From MED-G105 sp050331095 (GTDB lineage: Bacteria; Pseudomonadota; Alphaproteobacteria; Caulobacterales; Parvularculaceae), in NCBI GenBank assembly GCA_050331095.1, contig JBHJHE010000005.1, forward strand, positions 71,876 through 135,875: a DNA stretch of 64,000 bases, read 5' to 3'. Numbering within the stretch: the first letter of the stretch is position 1; the number at the start of each line of letters is the position of its first letter. The position numbers and the translations under genes were made by a program. Under the pieces are notes generated by a model, which was given only the letters and a program-made list of their open reading frames with translations, searched no databases and was not told where the DNA came from. Positions 8,766-17,561 of this stretch are shown piece after piece.

Positions 8766-10409
8766 GTGCCGGCGAACGTCTACGCAGCTGTCGTACTGTC
8801 GATGCTCGCCGTCGCGGCGTTCACCGCCGCGCGGCTCGCTTTCGGCGATCTCGTGGGGCGGGCGCGGGTCGATCGTTTTCGCAACGTCTTCGTCGCGCTG
8901 ACGATGATTTCGTTCGTCGTCTCGAACTACTGGATCGCCGTCGCCCTCGCCGCCGGCGCGGTTTGGCTGTTCGGGCGGGCCGAGCCGGTGCGCCCCGCGC
9001 TCTTCGTGGCGGCGCTCTTCGCCATGCCGGCGGCGGAGAAAGAGATCCCGGGCTTTGCGGGCATCAACAAGTTCATCGACCTGACGCCGGTGTTCGTCGT
9101 TACGGTCGTCGCTCTTCTGCCTGCGATGTGGGGGCGGGCGAACCAGCTCGTCGACCTCGCGCGTCTGCGCGCCGCCGCCCGGTTATTCCTCGCCTATCTG
9201 GCGCTCGCCTGCGTTCTCTCGTTCCGCGAGGTGAGCGCCACCGCCGGCCTTCGTAACTCGCTCGACATCTTCATGACGACGGCGCCGATGTACGTCGTCT
9301 TCAGCCGCTACGACTGGCGTCCGGCGCACCTGAACGCGCTCGCCGCCGCCTTCGTCGCCCAGTTCGTCGCGCTCGCGGCCGTCGCCGGGCTCGAAGCCGT
9401 CACAGGCTGGCATCATTACTACGAAATCAACGCGCGCTGGGACGTTGATTTCCGCCGCCGCGACTTTGAGCGCGCCGGCATCACACGTACGGTCGGCCCG
9501 TTATTGGGATCGATCTCCTTCGGCGCGACTTTCGCGCTGGCGATCCTCATCGCGACGCCGCTTTATCGTCAGATGCGCGTGAAGCTTCTCGGCCGCGCCG
9601 GCTTCGCAGCCCTTGCGGCGGGCCTCATCACCACCGTGTCGCGTGGGGCCTGGATCTCGACTCTGATCGGCCTCGGGGCCAAGGCCGTCGTCGGCCCGCA
9701 GGGCCTGTCGCGACTTGCTTTCCAGTCGGTCGCCGGCTTCGTCGGGCGCATCGGTCTGTCGTTCACGCCCTTCGGCGATCGTCTCCTGTCGCTTTTGCCC
9801 TTCGTCGGGAGCAGCGACACCGATACGTTCGACTATCGCCGACTGCTGTTTCAGGTCGGCTCGGCGGAGGTGATGAAGAACCCGCTCTTCGGGTCCGTCT
9901 CCTATCTCGACTCCCCTAGTATGCAGGTCCTGGTTCAGGGCCAGGGCATCATCGACATCGTCAACGCCTACCTCCAGATCGCCCTCGACAACGGCCTCGT
10001 CGGCCTCGGGCTTTATCTCGGCGCGGCGGGCGCGGCCGCCGGGGCGCTGATGTCGGAAATCGGTCGGGCGAACGCGAGCGGCCGAAGCGGGCGCGGGCTC
10101 GATCCCGTCCTCGTCGACTACGCCCGCACGGCCTTCGCGTGCTTCGCCGCATTCGCCGTCCTTATCGCCACGACGACCCTGGTGCGGGCGCAAACCGAAC
10201 AGTTGAACTGGATGATCATCGGCCTGTGCGTCGGCATGGCGCGAAAGCTTCGCGTCGAGGCGCGGGCGCCGGCGAGCGTCGCTGTGGAGGCGTCCGCCGA
10301 GGCGGCGGCGGCCCCGCGGCCGTCCGAGCCGCAGTCTGAGCCCTCGCGCGTCGATCCGAGCGCCCTGCCGGCGCACCTTCGCCAATACGTCCGCCGGCCT
10401 GACGCCTGA
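8766..10409 (+). CDS. O-antigen ligase/polymerase-like membrane protein (Wzy/WaaL family)
   Basis: The 547-residue protein has roughly ten or more hydrophobic segments spread over residues 1–480 and a soluble Ala/Pro/Ser-rich tail. The large periplasmic loop typical of Wzy/WaaL proteins is suggested by the stretch containing NARWDVDFRRRDFERAGITRT, followed by TVSRGAWISTLIG, a family-like arginine-containing loop. NPLFGSVSYL and VNAYLQIALDNGLVGLGLYL resemble the conserved C-terminal part of O-antigen ligases. It starts at GTG 8766 behind AGGATGAG. It could polymerise the flipped repeats or ligate them to lipid A; sequence alone does not decide. Confidence 0.82.
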   Translation: MPANVYAAVVLSMLAVAAFTAARLAFGDLVGRARVDRFRNVFVALTMISFVVSNYWIAVALAAGAVWLFGRAEPVRPALFVAALFAMPAAEKEIPGFAGINKFIDLTPVFVVTVVALLPAMWGRANQLVDLARLRAAARLFLAYLALACVLSFREVSATAGLRNSLDIFMTTAPMYVVFSRYDWRPAHLNALAAAFVAQFVALAAVAGLEAVTGWHHYYEINARWDVDFRRRDFERAGITRTVGPLLGSISFGATFALAILIATPLYRQMRVKLLGRAGFAALAAGLITTVSRGAWISTLIGLGAKAVVGPQGLSRLAFQSVAGFVGRIGLSFTPFGDRLLSLLPFVGSSDTDTFDYRRLLFQVGSAEVMKNPLFGSVSYLDSPSMQVLVQGQGIIDIVNAYLQIALDNGLVGLGLYLGAAGAAAGALMSEIGRANASGRSGRGLDPVLVDYARTAFACFAAFAVLIATTTLVRAQTEQLNWMIIGLCVGMARKLRVEARAPASVAVEASAEAAAAPRPSEPQSEPSRVDPSALPAHLRQYVRRPDA

Positions 10410-10497
10410 ACCTTCGAACGGCCTGCTCTACGCGCAGCGTTAACGACTGTTATCCTTACGTGTCCCCACGGTTTTCCACAGGCCTTGCGGCGGAATT

Positions 10498-10513
10498 ACA
10501 CATCATTTTCCAT
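10498..10513 (+). promoter_or_regulatory. Degenerate NrdR box, distal
   Basis: ACACATCATTTTCCAT matches about 10 of 16 positions of the NrdR consensus ACACWATATATWGTGT. It starts exactly 31 bp before the better box at 10529, which is the usual spacing of paired NrdR sites (three helical turns). By itself it would not be called. Confidence 0.5.
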
Positions 10514-10528
10514 CTTGTGGGCTGGTCG

Positions 10529-10544
10529 ACACAAGATATAGCGT
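10529..10544 (+). promoter_or_regulatory. NrdR box upstream of nrdB
   Basis: ACACAAGATATAGCGT matches 14 of 16 positions of the NrdR consensus and lies 75 bp upstream of the nrdB start. NrdR is a zinc/ATP-cone repressor of ribonucleotide reductase operons. Together with the distal half-conserved site this predicts NrdR control of nrdB. Confidence 0.75.
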
Positions 10545-10619
10545 TAACTAAGACGCTGCGCCACGCGCCGTTAAGGCCCGCCACAGGCGCGCGCCAATCG
10601 AGGAAAGGCCGCCCCAACC

Positions 10620-11663
10620 ATGCTCGACGCGCTCGACACGCCCGCCAACGCGCCGGGGCTCATGACCCCGTCCCACGCCTACAAGCCGTTTCGCTATCCG
10701 TGGGCGTACGAGTTCTGGAAGCGCCAGCAGCAGGTCCACTGGATGCCGGAGGAGGTGCCTCTCGGCGAGGACTGCAAGGACTGGGCGAACAAGCTCTCGG
10801 ACGCGGAGCGAAACCTGCTGACGCAGATCTTTCGGTTCTTCACGCAGTCCGACGTCGAGGTGAACGACAACTACATGGAGCGCTACGCGCGCGTATTTAA
10901 GCCGACGGAAGTGAAGATGATGTTGTCGGCGTTCTCCAATATGGAGACCATCCACATCGCCGCTTACGCGCTCCTCCTCGAGACCATCGGCATGCCGGAG
11001 TCGGAGTTCTCCGCCTTTCTTGAGTACAAGGAGATGGCGGACAAGCACGACTTCATGCAGCGCTTCGGCGTCGAGACCGAGGCCGACGTCGCGCGCACGC
11101 TCGCGATGTTCGGGGCGTTCACCGAGGGGCTTCAGCTCTTCGCGTCTTTCGCGATGCTGATGAACTTCCCGCGCTTCAATAAAATGAAGGGCATGGGCCA
11201 GATCGTCACCTGGCCGATCCGCGACGAGAGCCTGCACTGCGATGGTATGGTCAAGCTCTACCACGCCTTCGCGCGAGAGACGGGCGCCGTCACCAAAGCC
11301 GTCGCCGACGACATCGTCGATTGCTGTCGCACCGTTGTGCGCCTCGAAGACAAGTTCGTCGAACTCGCCTTCGAGATGGGCCCCGTCGAGGGCATGACCG
11401 CCGACGACATCAAGGCGTATATTCGCTACGTCGCCGATTGGCGGCTCGGCCAGCTCGACTTGCCGAAGATCTACAATGTCGAAAAGCACCCCCTTCCGTG
11501 GCTGACGGAAATCCTGAACGGCGTTGAGCACGCCAACTTCTTCGAGGCCCGAGCGACGGAGTATTCGAAGGCCGCCACCAAAGGCGCGTGGCACGGCGAC
11601 GACGGCGTTTGGGACGCGTTCGACAAATGGCGGGCCCGCCGCGCCGAGGCCCCGGGCCTCTGA
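10620..11663 (+). CDS. nrdB: Ribonucleoside-diphosphate reductase, beta subunit (class Ia)
   Basis: Carries the di-iron/tyrosyl-radical cofactor that drives reduction of ribonucleotides by NrdA. The 347 residues contain the expected iron ligands: Glu in DVEVNDNYMERY, the Glu/His set in NMETIHIAAYALLLE, and Glu/His in RDESLHCDGM. The start is ATG 10620, preceded by GAGGAAAGG. nrdA is not adjacent: the upstream gene is the polysaccharide polymerase and the next is a YHS protein, so the subunits are encoded apart, as in some other alphaproteobacteria. Regulation by NrdR is predicted from the two boxes upstream. Confidence 0.96.
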   Translation: MLDALDTPANAPGLMTPSHAYKPFRYPWAYEFWKRQQQVHWMPEEVPLGEDCKDWANKLSDAERNLLTQIFRFFTQSDVEVNDNYMERYARVFKPTEVKMMLSAFSNMETIHIAAYALLLETIGMPESEFSAFLEYKEMADKHDFMQRFGVETEADVARTLAMFGAFTEGLQLFASFAMLMNFPRFNKMKGMGQIVTWPIRDESLHCDGMVKLYHAFARETGAVTKAVADDIVDCCRTVVRLEDKFVELAFEMGPVEGMTADDIKAYIRYVADWRLGQLDLPKIYNVEKHPLPWLTEILNGVEHANFFEARATEYSKAATKGAWHGDDGVWDAFDKWRARRAEAPGL

Positions 11664-11764
11664 TTGCGACGAACGTGATCCCGGCGGCGAGATTAGGCCG
11701 AGCGCGCGGCGTCGTTTTCGCTAAGATAACGGTCTGTCCGGTGCGAAATGCGAGGAGGCGAGGG

Positions 11765-12346
11765 ATGGCGATCGACGGAAAAGGGATCGGCGTCGCGTTG
11801 GCGGCGACGTTGTGGGGCGGCGTGGCGCACGCCGGGGAGCAATTCGTCGACAAGGACGGGATCGCCAATTTCGGCTACGACGTCGTCGCCTATCATGTTG
11901 ACCTAGCGCCGGCGAAAGGCGCCGCCGAATTCTCCGCCACCCATAACGGCGCGACCTTCTGGTTCGCGTCGGCCGCCAATCGCGAGCTCTTTACGGCGGA
12001 CCCCGAGAAGTTCGCGCCGCTGTACGACGGTCACTGCGCCTTTGCGCTGACGCGCCATAAGAAGCTAACGGTTGATCCGGAGGCGTTTTCGATCGTCGAC
12101 CCGGCGACGTTCGAAATCATCGAAACGGCGGGCGACGGGTACGAGCCAGGCGTCGGTGCGCTCTACGTCAACTACAGCCAGAGCGTGAACGACCAATTCA
12201 ACGAGGACGTCGCCGGCAACGTTGCAAAAGCGGACTTCGCTTGGAAAGATTGTCTGGAGCTGCGGCCGGCGGCGACGCTGCGCAAACGCTTCCGGGATCT
12301 CTTCGGCGGGCGGCGACCCGACAATTGTCCGCCGGGCGACGGCTAA
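11765..12346 (+). CDS. Exported YHS-domain protein
   Basis: The 193-residue protein has an N-terminal signal peptide (GVALAATLWGGVAHAGEQ; cleavage probably after AHA). A YHS-type fold follows: FGYDVVAYHVD, AEFSATHNGATFWFASAANRELFTADPEKFAPLYDGHCAFAL. This resembles the YHS proteins found beside metal-related or redox genes, but no metal-site cysteine pair is obvious. ATG 11765 follows GAGGAGGCGAGGG-like purines, a strong ribosome binding site. It is convergent with chrR, 61 bp away. Location is periplasmic by prediction; function is unknown. Confidence 0.82.
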   Translation: MAIDGKGIGVALAATLWGGVAHAGEQFVDKDGIANFGYDVVAYHVDLAPAKGAAEFSATHNGATFWFASAANRELFTADPEKFAPLYDGHCAFALTRHKKLTVDPEAFSIVDPATFEIIETAGDGYEPGVGALYVNYSQSVNDQFNEDVAGNVAKADFAWKDCLELRPAATLRKRFRDLFGGRRPDNCPPGDG

Positions 12347-12407
12347 CGACCGACATATGTGGAAAAACGGAGTCGCCGGGAGCCGAACGAGCGACAGGCC
12401 GTTAATG

Positions 12408-13076
12408 TCACATCCGGACGAACGGCTGCAGAACCTTTCCAACGACCCCCTTGAAAACGAGTGGGGCGTTCGTCGCGATTACGCAAATGCACGGCTCGTC
12501 GCCGACGGCGCGCGGTGAGTGCACGACGCCGTCATCGAGATCCGCGAGATCGCCGGCGCGGAACTCGCCAATCTCATCCTCATAGGCACCGCGCAGGATC
12601 AACGTCACTTCCTCGTCGCGATGAGTGTGCCGCACGAGCCGCGTGCCGGGCTGAATCTTGATCAACCTCAGCACGCCCTTGCGATACCCTTCGGCCTCGA
12701 GGATGTGCTGCGAAACGCCCGGCGCGAACGGCCGCCACTCAATGTCGTCAAGCGACGAGTTAAGATAAGCGCGCAGCGGTTTCGCGGCCTCCAGATCGAG
12801 ATCGTTCGCCGCCGGTGAAACGGGTCCCGCCGGCGCATCGATTTGCTCGCCCGCCATCTCCCAAAGAGACGCGAGGGACCCGGCGCTCATCGGCGCTGGC
12901 TCAATGTTCTCGAGCATGGCGCCCCCGAGCGATTCGAAATCCCTCACCGCCTCGCGGCACGTCGGGCACCGCGTAATATGCGTCGCGACCACCACCGAGC
13001 GCGCTTCGTCGAGCGCGCCCGCGGCGTACGACGCCAGGGTTTCGGTTCGGGCGTGGTGTTCGATCTCAGTACGCAT
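12408..13076 (-). CDS. chrR: ChrR family anti-sigma factor (zinc-binding, cupin C-terminal)
   Basis: Holds RpoE inactive until singlet oxygen or a related stress releases it. In 222 residues it has the N-terminal zinc anti-sigma motif HxxxCxxC (HITRCPTC, about residues 32–39) and a C-terminal cupin with RHTHRDEEVTLILRG and DDGVVHSPRAV, where the additional metal site of ChrR lies. ATG 13076 overlaps the rpoE stop (the two genes share 11 nt), a sign of translational coupling. The domain order matches characterised ChrR from Rhodobacter sphaeroides. Confidence 0.93.
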   Translation of the reverse strand: MRTEIEHHARTETLASYAAGALDEARSVVVATHITRCPTCREAVRDFESLGGAMLENIEPAPMSAGSLASLWEMAGEQIDAPAGPVSPAANDLDLEAAKPLRAYLNSSLDDIEWRPFAPGVSQHILEAEGYRKGVLRLIKIQPGTRLVRHTHRDEEVTLILRGAYEDEIGEFRAGDLADLDDGVVHSPRAVGDEPCICVIATNAPLVFKGVVGKVLQPFVRM

Positions 13077-13671
13077 CGAAGTCGCCAAGTTCCTTCCTGA
13101 TCTTCTCGAACGCTAGCCGCAGTCGCGATTTAACGGTGCCCAGAGGCAAATCCAGCCTCGCGGCGATCTCCGAGTGCGCCGCGTCTTCGAGGAAGTGCAT
13201 CTGCACCACCTCGTGTTGATTGGGCGGCAAGGTCGAAAACGCCGCCCGAATTCTGTCGTCCCGCGCCACACGCTCCAGCGCATCGTCGGCCCGCGGCTCC
13301 TCCGGCGGCAAAAGCGTCGGATCGTCAGGATCCAGAGCCGGTTTCGCCGCCCGCCTCGCCGCATCGATGCGAGCGTTGCGAGCGATCGTAAAGATCCACG
13401 TCGCCGCAGCCGCTTTCGCGGGGTCAAAGAGACGCGCTTTGCGCCACACCTTCAACATCGTCTCCTGCGCCAGATCTTCGGCCAAATCGGAAGCCGTGCC
13501 GGCGCGCATCAGATAGCCCTTCACCTTTGGCGCGAAATAAGCGTAAAGCCTTGAGAAAGCTTCACGATCCGCGCTCGTCGCGACCCGGATCAGCAGGTCG
13601 CTCATCTCATTCGTTTGACCCCCGCTCGCGCGCGACGCCGGCGCATTGGGAGCCGTATTGGACGAAGTCAC
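13066..13671 (-). CDS. rpoE: ECF sigma factor RpoE (ECF11-type, ChrR-regulated)
   Basis: ECF sigma factor with region 2 (YFAPKVKGYLMRAG, LAEDLAQETMLKVWRKARLF, TWIFTIARNARIDAAR) and region 4 (LPPNQHEVVQMHFLEDAAHSEIAARL, LGTVKSRLRLAFEKIR). The start is uncertain. The frame is open to a GTG at 13683, but GGAGG at 13687–13683 overlaps that codon, so the GTG at 13671 is preferred; an ATG at 13605 is also possible. It is coupled to chrR. Its promoter at 13712–13740 carries the motif this sigma factor itself recognises, so it should be self-activating. Confidence 0.92.
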   Translation of the reverse strand: MTSSNTAPNAPASRASGGQTNEMSDLLIRVATSADREAFSRLYAYFAPKVKGYLMRAGTASDLAEDLAQETMLKVWRKARLFDPAKAAAATWIFTIARNARIDAARRAAKPALDPDDPTLLPPEEPRADDALERVARDDRIRAAFSTLPPNQHEVVQMHFLEDAAHSEIAARLDLPLGTVKSRLRLAFEKIRKELGDFDAY

Positions 13672-13711
13672 CGAGGTGGACACCTCCGTTGATCGACGCC
13701 CGCGTCTCTTT

Positions 13712-13740
13712 GACTTACGCGCGTCAATTGCGTTGGATCA
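13712..13740 (-). promoter_or_regulatory. RpoE-type (ECF11) promoter of rpoE–chrR
   Basis: Reading on the minus strand, TGATCC at 13740–13735 is followed after 17 bases by TAAGTC at 13717–13712. Rhodobacter RpoE promoters have a TGATCC −35 and a TAAGA-like −10 with similar spacing. The predicted start site, near 13705, leaves a short leader containing GGAGG before the GTG at 13671. Confidence 0.75.
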
Positions 13741-13878
13741 TGCGAACGATAACGAGCCGTAGCCTCTTAATCCAGCCAAGCCCCAACAACGCCTAATTGT
13801 GGCGCGCCGGCAACGCCGACGCGTCGTCGCGCCGCAGCGAGACCGCGCTGTCCCGCGGCGCAACGAAGAGGAGCCGCC

Positions 13879-15294
13879 ATGCCTTTCGACGTTGGCAAGA
13901 CCGGCCAGGCCCCCCGCGGCGGTCCGCAGCGACGCCGCGTCGCGGTCGTGGGGGCCGGCGTTTCCGGCCTCTCCGCGGCCTGGCTGTTGTCGAACGCGCA
14001 CGACGTCGTCGTCTACGAACGCGAGAAGCGCCTCGGCGGCCACGCCAACACGATCGACGCGCCGATCGGTCCCGACGGAGCGGCCGTCGCGGTCGACACC
14101 GGTTTTATCGTCTTCAACGAGGCGAACTACCCGAATTTTACGGCGCTCCTTAAGAAATTGGGCGCGGCGTCCGACGAAACGTGCATGTCCTTCGCCGTCT
14201 CTCTGCGCGGCGGCGCGGTGGAGTACGCCGGCCGGTCGCTCGCGTCCCTATTCGCCCGGCCGGCGAGCTTCGTTAGCCCGCGTCACTGGGGAATGCTGCG
14301 AGACGTCCCGCGGTTCCATGCCGACGCCCGCTCGGCGCTCGCAAAGGGCGTCGACGACGACGCGACCCTCGGCGCTTTCCTCGCGGCCGGCGGCTATGGC
14401 GAGGGATTGATCGACGATTTCCTCAAGCCCTTCGCCGCGGCGATCTGGTCCACGCCCGCCGCGGACATTTGCGACTGGCCCCTTGGCGGGTTTTTGCGCT
14501 TTTTCGACAATCACGGCCTTCTGCAGTTCCTCGACATGCCGCTCTGGAACACCGTCGCCGGCGGCTCCCGCGTCTATGTCGAGAAACTCTCCAGGCCGAT
14601 CGCCGGCGCCTCCCGGCGATCGACGCCAGTCGTCAGCATACGGCGAGAAGGGTCGCGCGTCGTCGTGCGCGACGCGGCCGGCGGCGAGGACGCCTTCGAC
14701 GACGTCGTCGTCGCGACCCACGCGGACGAAGCGCTGGCGTTGCTGGATCGCCCGAGCGACGCCGAACGCCGCCTGCTCGGGTCTTTCCGTTACGCCTCGA
14801 ACCGCGCCGTCGCCCACACCGACCCGGCGATGATGCCACGGCGGCGGCTGGCCTGGGCGAGCTGGAACTATCTCGGCGACGCCCCCGCCGGCGATCGTCC
14901 CCCCGAGATGCGCGTGACCTACTGGATGAACCGCCTGCAGAACCTGCCGGGCGCACGCGACGTCTTCGTGACGCTGAACCCGCCGGCGAGCCAGCGCGAG
15001 GACGCCGTCATCGCCGCCTTCGACTACGCTCACCCGACGTTCGACGTCGCGGCCGGCCGCGCCCAACGCGAGCTGTGGTCGCTGCAGGGCGCGGCCGACG
15101 GCGACCCCACGGCCGGGCGGGTCGAGTGCGGCGCCGTTTGGTACTGCGGCTCCTACTTCGGCGCGGGCTGCCACGAGGACGGCCTGCAAGCCGGGCTCGC
15201 CGTCGCCGAGGCCCTCGGCGGCGTCCGCCGGCCCTGGCGCGTCGACAACGAGTCGGGCCGGATCGTCCTGCCCGACGCCGCGACGGTCACGTGA
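13879..15294 (+). CDS. FAD-dependent oxidoreductase of the RpoE/ChrR-associated cluster
   Basis: Amine-oxidase-like flavoprotein of 471 residues. The dinucleotide-binding GxGxxG is in VVGAGVSGLSAAWLL near residue 25, followed by VVYEREKRLGGHANTI. FIVFNEANYPNFTALLKKLG and the C-terminal CGSYFGAGCHEDGLQAGLAVAEAL FAD-binding end are typical of proteins found beside DUF1365 and cyclopropane-fatty-acid synthase genes in RpoE–ChrR regulons. Relatives act in fatty-acid modification (the UfaD group in Rhodobacter, linked to furan fatty acids); that role here is inference. It is divergent from rpoE and its stop overlaps the GTG of the next gene. Confidence 0.85.
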   Translation: MPFDVGKTGQAPRGGPQRRRVAVVGAGVSGLSAAWLLSNAHDVVVYEREKRLGGHANTIDAPIGPDGAAVAVDTGFIVFNEANYPNFTALLKKLGAASDETCMSFAVSLRGGAVEYAGRSLASLFARPASFVSPRHWGMLRDVPRFHADARSALAKGVDDDATLGAFLAAGGYGEGLIDDFLKPFAAAIWSTPAADICDWPLGGFLRFFDNHGLLQFLDMPLWNTVAGGSRVYVEKLSRPIAGASRRSTPVVSIRREGSRVVVRDAAGGEDAFDDVVVATHADEALALLDRPSDAERRLLGSFRYASNRAVAHTDPAMMPRRRLAWASWNYLGDAPAGDRPPEMRVTYWMNRLQNLPGARDVFVTLNPPASQREDAVIAAFDYAHPTFDVAAGRAQRELWSLQGAADGDPTAGRVECGAVWYCGSYFGAGCHEDGLQAGLAVAEALGGVRRPWRVDNESGRIVLPDAATVT

Positions 15295-16082
15295 GCGATT
15301 TCGCGTCGGCGCTCTATGAGGGCCGCGTCGTCCACCGGCGCCTGCGGCCCGTCGCCCATCGCCTGGAGTACCGGGTGTTCTCGGCGCTGAGCGATCTCGA
15401 CGAACTGCCGGCGCTCGACGCGGCGTTCAACAGGTTTTCGCGCGGGCGGGCGAACCTTTTTTCCTTCCACGACGCCGACTATGGCGTCGGCGCGCCCGCC
15501 GACCTCGCAGCGCACATTCGGGAGAGCCTCCGCGAGCGGGGCGTCGACGCCGCGGGACCGATCCGTCTCCTGTGCTATCCGCGCATGCTCGGCTACGCCT
15601 TCAACCCGCTCGCCGTCTATTTCTGCCACGGCGGCGACGGCGGCCTGTCGGCCGTTCTCTACGAAGTGACAAGCACCTTTCGCGAGCGCCACGCCTACCT
15701 CGCGCCGATTGAGGCGGCCGACGCCTCGGCCTTGCGCCACGCGGCCGACAAGCGCCTTCACGTTTCGCCGTTCATGGACATGGACGCGCGCTACGACTTC
15801 TACGTTCGCCCGCCGGCCGACGAGGTCGTCGTCGCGATCCGCCAGAGCGACGGGGAGGGGGCGCTGCTGAACGCCGTCTTCGCCGGCCTGCGCGTCCCTT
15901 TGAGCGACCGCGCGCTCGTCGGCGCCTTCGCCCGCCATCCCCTGATGACGCTAAAAGTGATTGCGGCGATCCACTGGGAGGCGGCGAAGCTTCTCGCCAA
16001 AGGCCTTCGCCTGCGCGCCGGCCCGCCGGCCCCCGCCGAGCCGATATCGCTCGCCCGGGCCGACGCCGGCCGCCGGCCCTAA
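15291..16082 (+). CDS. DUF1365 family protein
   Basis: The 263-residue protein starts at GTG 15291, which overlaps the upstream TGA by 4 nt; the long open extension upstream is a shadow of the oxidoreductase. Conserved features are YEGRVVHRRLRPVAHRLEYRVF at the start, LFSFHDADYG, LLCYPRMLGYAFNPLAVYFCH in the middle and HPLMTLKVIAAIHWEAAKL near the end. The family almost always accompanies the FAD oxidoreductase above and is part of the RpoE–ChrR neighbourhood. Biochemical role is not established. The cyclopropane-synthase gene that usually follows is absent here. Confidence 0.87.
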   Translation: MSDFASALYEGRVVHRRLRPVAHRLEYRVFSALSDLDELPALDAAFNRFSRGRANLFSFHDADYGVGAPADLAAHIRESLRERGVDAAGPIRLLCYPRMLGYAFNPLAVYFCHGGDGGLSAVLYEVTSTFRERHAYLAPIEAADASALRHAADKRLHVSPFMDMDARYDFYVRPPADEVVVAIRQSDGEGALLNAVFAGLRVPLSDRALVGAFARHPLMTLKVIAAIHWEAAKLLAKGLRLRAGPPAPAEPISLARADAGRRP

Positions 16083-16175
16083 GCGCCGTATGCGAATCGC
16101 CGCCGTCGATGGACGGCGTTCCGGGAATGGGCTAACGAAACTGCGGAAAACAACGCGACAACGAACGGGCGATCG

Positions 16176-16874
16176 ATGAAGAAAACCCGCGACAACGCAG
16201 CAAAGGCCCTCGAGGGCCTCCTCTTCGACGGCATGACGATCATGGCCGGCGGCTTCGGCCTTTGCGGCATTCCGGAGAACTGCATCGCCGCTATCCGCGA
16301 CGCCGGCGTCAAAGACCTCACGATCATCTCGAACAATTGCGGCGTCGACGATTTCGGTCTCGGCGTCCTCCTCGCGACGCGCCAGATCAAAAAGATGGTC
16401 TCGTCCTATGTCGGCGAGAACAAAGAGTTCGAACGCCAGTATCTCGCCGGCGAACTGGAGCTCGAATTCAACCCTCAGGGCACGCTCGCCGAACGCATCC
16501 GCGCCGGCGGCGCGGGGATCCCCGGTTTCTACACGAAGACCGGCGTCGGCACCGTAATCGCCGAAGGCAAGGATCACAGAGACTTCGACGGCGAGACCTA
16601 CGTCATGGAGACCGGGCTCGTCGCCGACCTCTCGATCGTCAAAGCCTGGAAGGGCGACGCGCAGGGCAATCTCATCTACCGCAAGACCGCGCGCAATTTT
16701 AACCCGATGATGGCGACCGCCGGCAAGGCGACAGTGGCCGAGGTCGAAGAGCTCGTCCCCGTCGGCGCTCTAGATCCGGACAGTATCCACACGGCCGGCG
16801 TTTTCGTGCAGCGGATCTTCGCCGGCGAGCATGAAAAACGCATCGAACAGCGCACCGTGCGCGAACGCGCCTGA
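16176..16874 (+). CDS. scoA: Succinyl-CoA:3-ketoacid CoA transferase, subunit A
   Basis: Transfers CoA between succinyl-CoA and acetoacetate, allowing use of ketone bodies and of acetoacetate released by aromatic amino-acid catabolism. The 232 residues contain GMTIMAGGFGLCGIPENCI, the SNNCGVDDFGLG motif, and GIPGFYTKTGVGT, all typical of the A subunit. It starts at ATG 16176. The B subunit follows after 25 bp with a GAGGAGG ribosome binding site. fahA at 4.4 kb and maiA at 20.6 kb feed the same substrate. Confidence 0.95.
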   Translation: MKKTRDNAAKALEGLLFDGMTIMAGGFGLCGIPENCIAAIRDAGVKDLTIISNNCGVDDFGLGVLLATRQIKKMVSSYVGENKEFERQYLAGELELEFNPQGTLAERIRAGGAGIPGFYTKTGVGTVIAEGKDHRDFDGETYVMETGLVADLSIVKAWKGDAQGNLIYRKTARNFNPMMATAGKATVAEVEELVPVGALDPDSIHTAGVFVQRIFAGEHEKRIEQRTVRERA

Positions 16875-16899
16875 CCGGCCTTTCGAGGAGGACGCACCC

Positions 16900-17538
16900 A
16901 TGCCCTGGGACCGCAACCAAATGGCCGAGCGCGCCGCGCGGGAACTGGAAGACGGCTTCTACGTCAATCTCGGCATCGGCATCCCGACGCTCGTCGCCAA
17001 CTATATCCCCGAGGGCGTCGACGTGACGCTGCAGTCCGAGAACGGGATGCTCGGCATGGGGCCGTTTCCGTATGAGGACGAGGTCGACCCCGACCTGATC
17101 AACGCCGGCAAGCAAACGATCACCGAGCTTGACCGCACGTCCTACTTTTCAAGCGCCGACAGTTTCGGAATGATCCGTGGGGGGCACATCGACCTGTCGA
17201 TCCTTGGCGCGATGGAGGTTTCCGAGACGGGCGACCTCGCCAACTGGATGATCCCCGGCAAGATGGTGAAGGGCATGGGCGGTGCGATGGACCTCGTCGC
17301 CGGCGTCAAGCGCGTCGTCGTCGTCATGGACCACGCCTCGAAGTCCGGCGCGCCGAAACTGCTCCACGAATGCGCATTGCCGCTCACGGGCAAGGCCGTC
17401 GTCGACCTCGTGATCACCAATCTCGGCGTGTTCGAGGTCGCCCGCGGCAAGGGCATGCGGCTCATCGAGCTCGCGCCCGACGTTTCCCTCGACGACGTCA
17501 AATCGCAAACCGAAGCGACGTTCGAGGCCGCCGCGTAA
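16900..17538 (+). CDS. scoB: Succinyl-CoA:3-ketoacid CoA transferase, subunit B
   Basis: The 212-residue partner of ScoA. The catalytic glutamate that forms the CoA thioester is in LQSENGMLGMGPFP (about residue 50). NLGIGIPTLVANYIP, GGHIDLSILGAMEV and DLANWMIPGKMVKGMGGAMDLV are family hallmarks. ATG 16900 lies 8 nt after GAGGAGG; an in-frame upstream extension overlapping scoA is rejected. The heterodimer is cytoplasmic. Confidence 0.95.
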   Translation: MPWDRNQMAERAARELEDGFYVNLGIGIPTLVANYIPEGVDVTLQSENGMLGMGPFPYEDEVDPDLINAGKQTITELDRTSYFSSADSFGMIRGGHIDLSILGAMEVSETGDLANWMIPGKMVKGMGGAMDLVAGVKRVVVVMDHASKSGAPKLLHECALPLTGKAVVDLVITNLGVFEVARGKGMRLIELAPDVSLDDVKSQTEATFEAAA

Positions 17539-17561
17539 CCGAAAAAGGCCGGGGGGCCGAC

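Noticed and set aside
14469..15290. N-terminal extension of the DUF1365 gene
   Set aside because: It is an Arg-rich out-of-frame shadow of the FAD oxidoreductase; the family sequence begins at the GTG at 15291.
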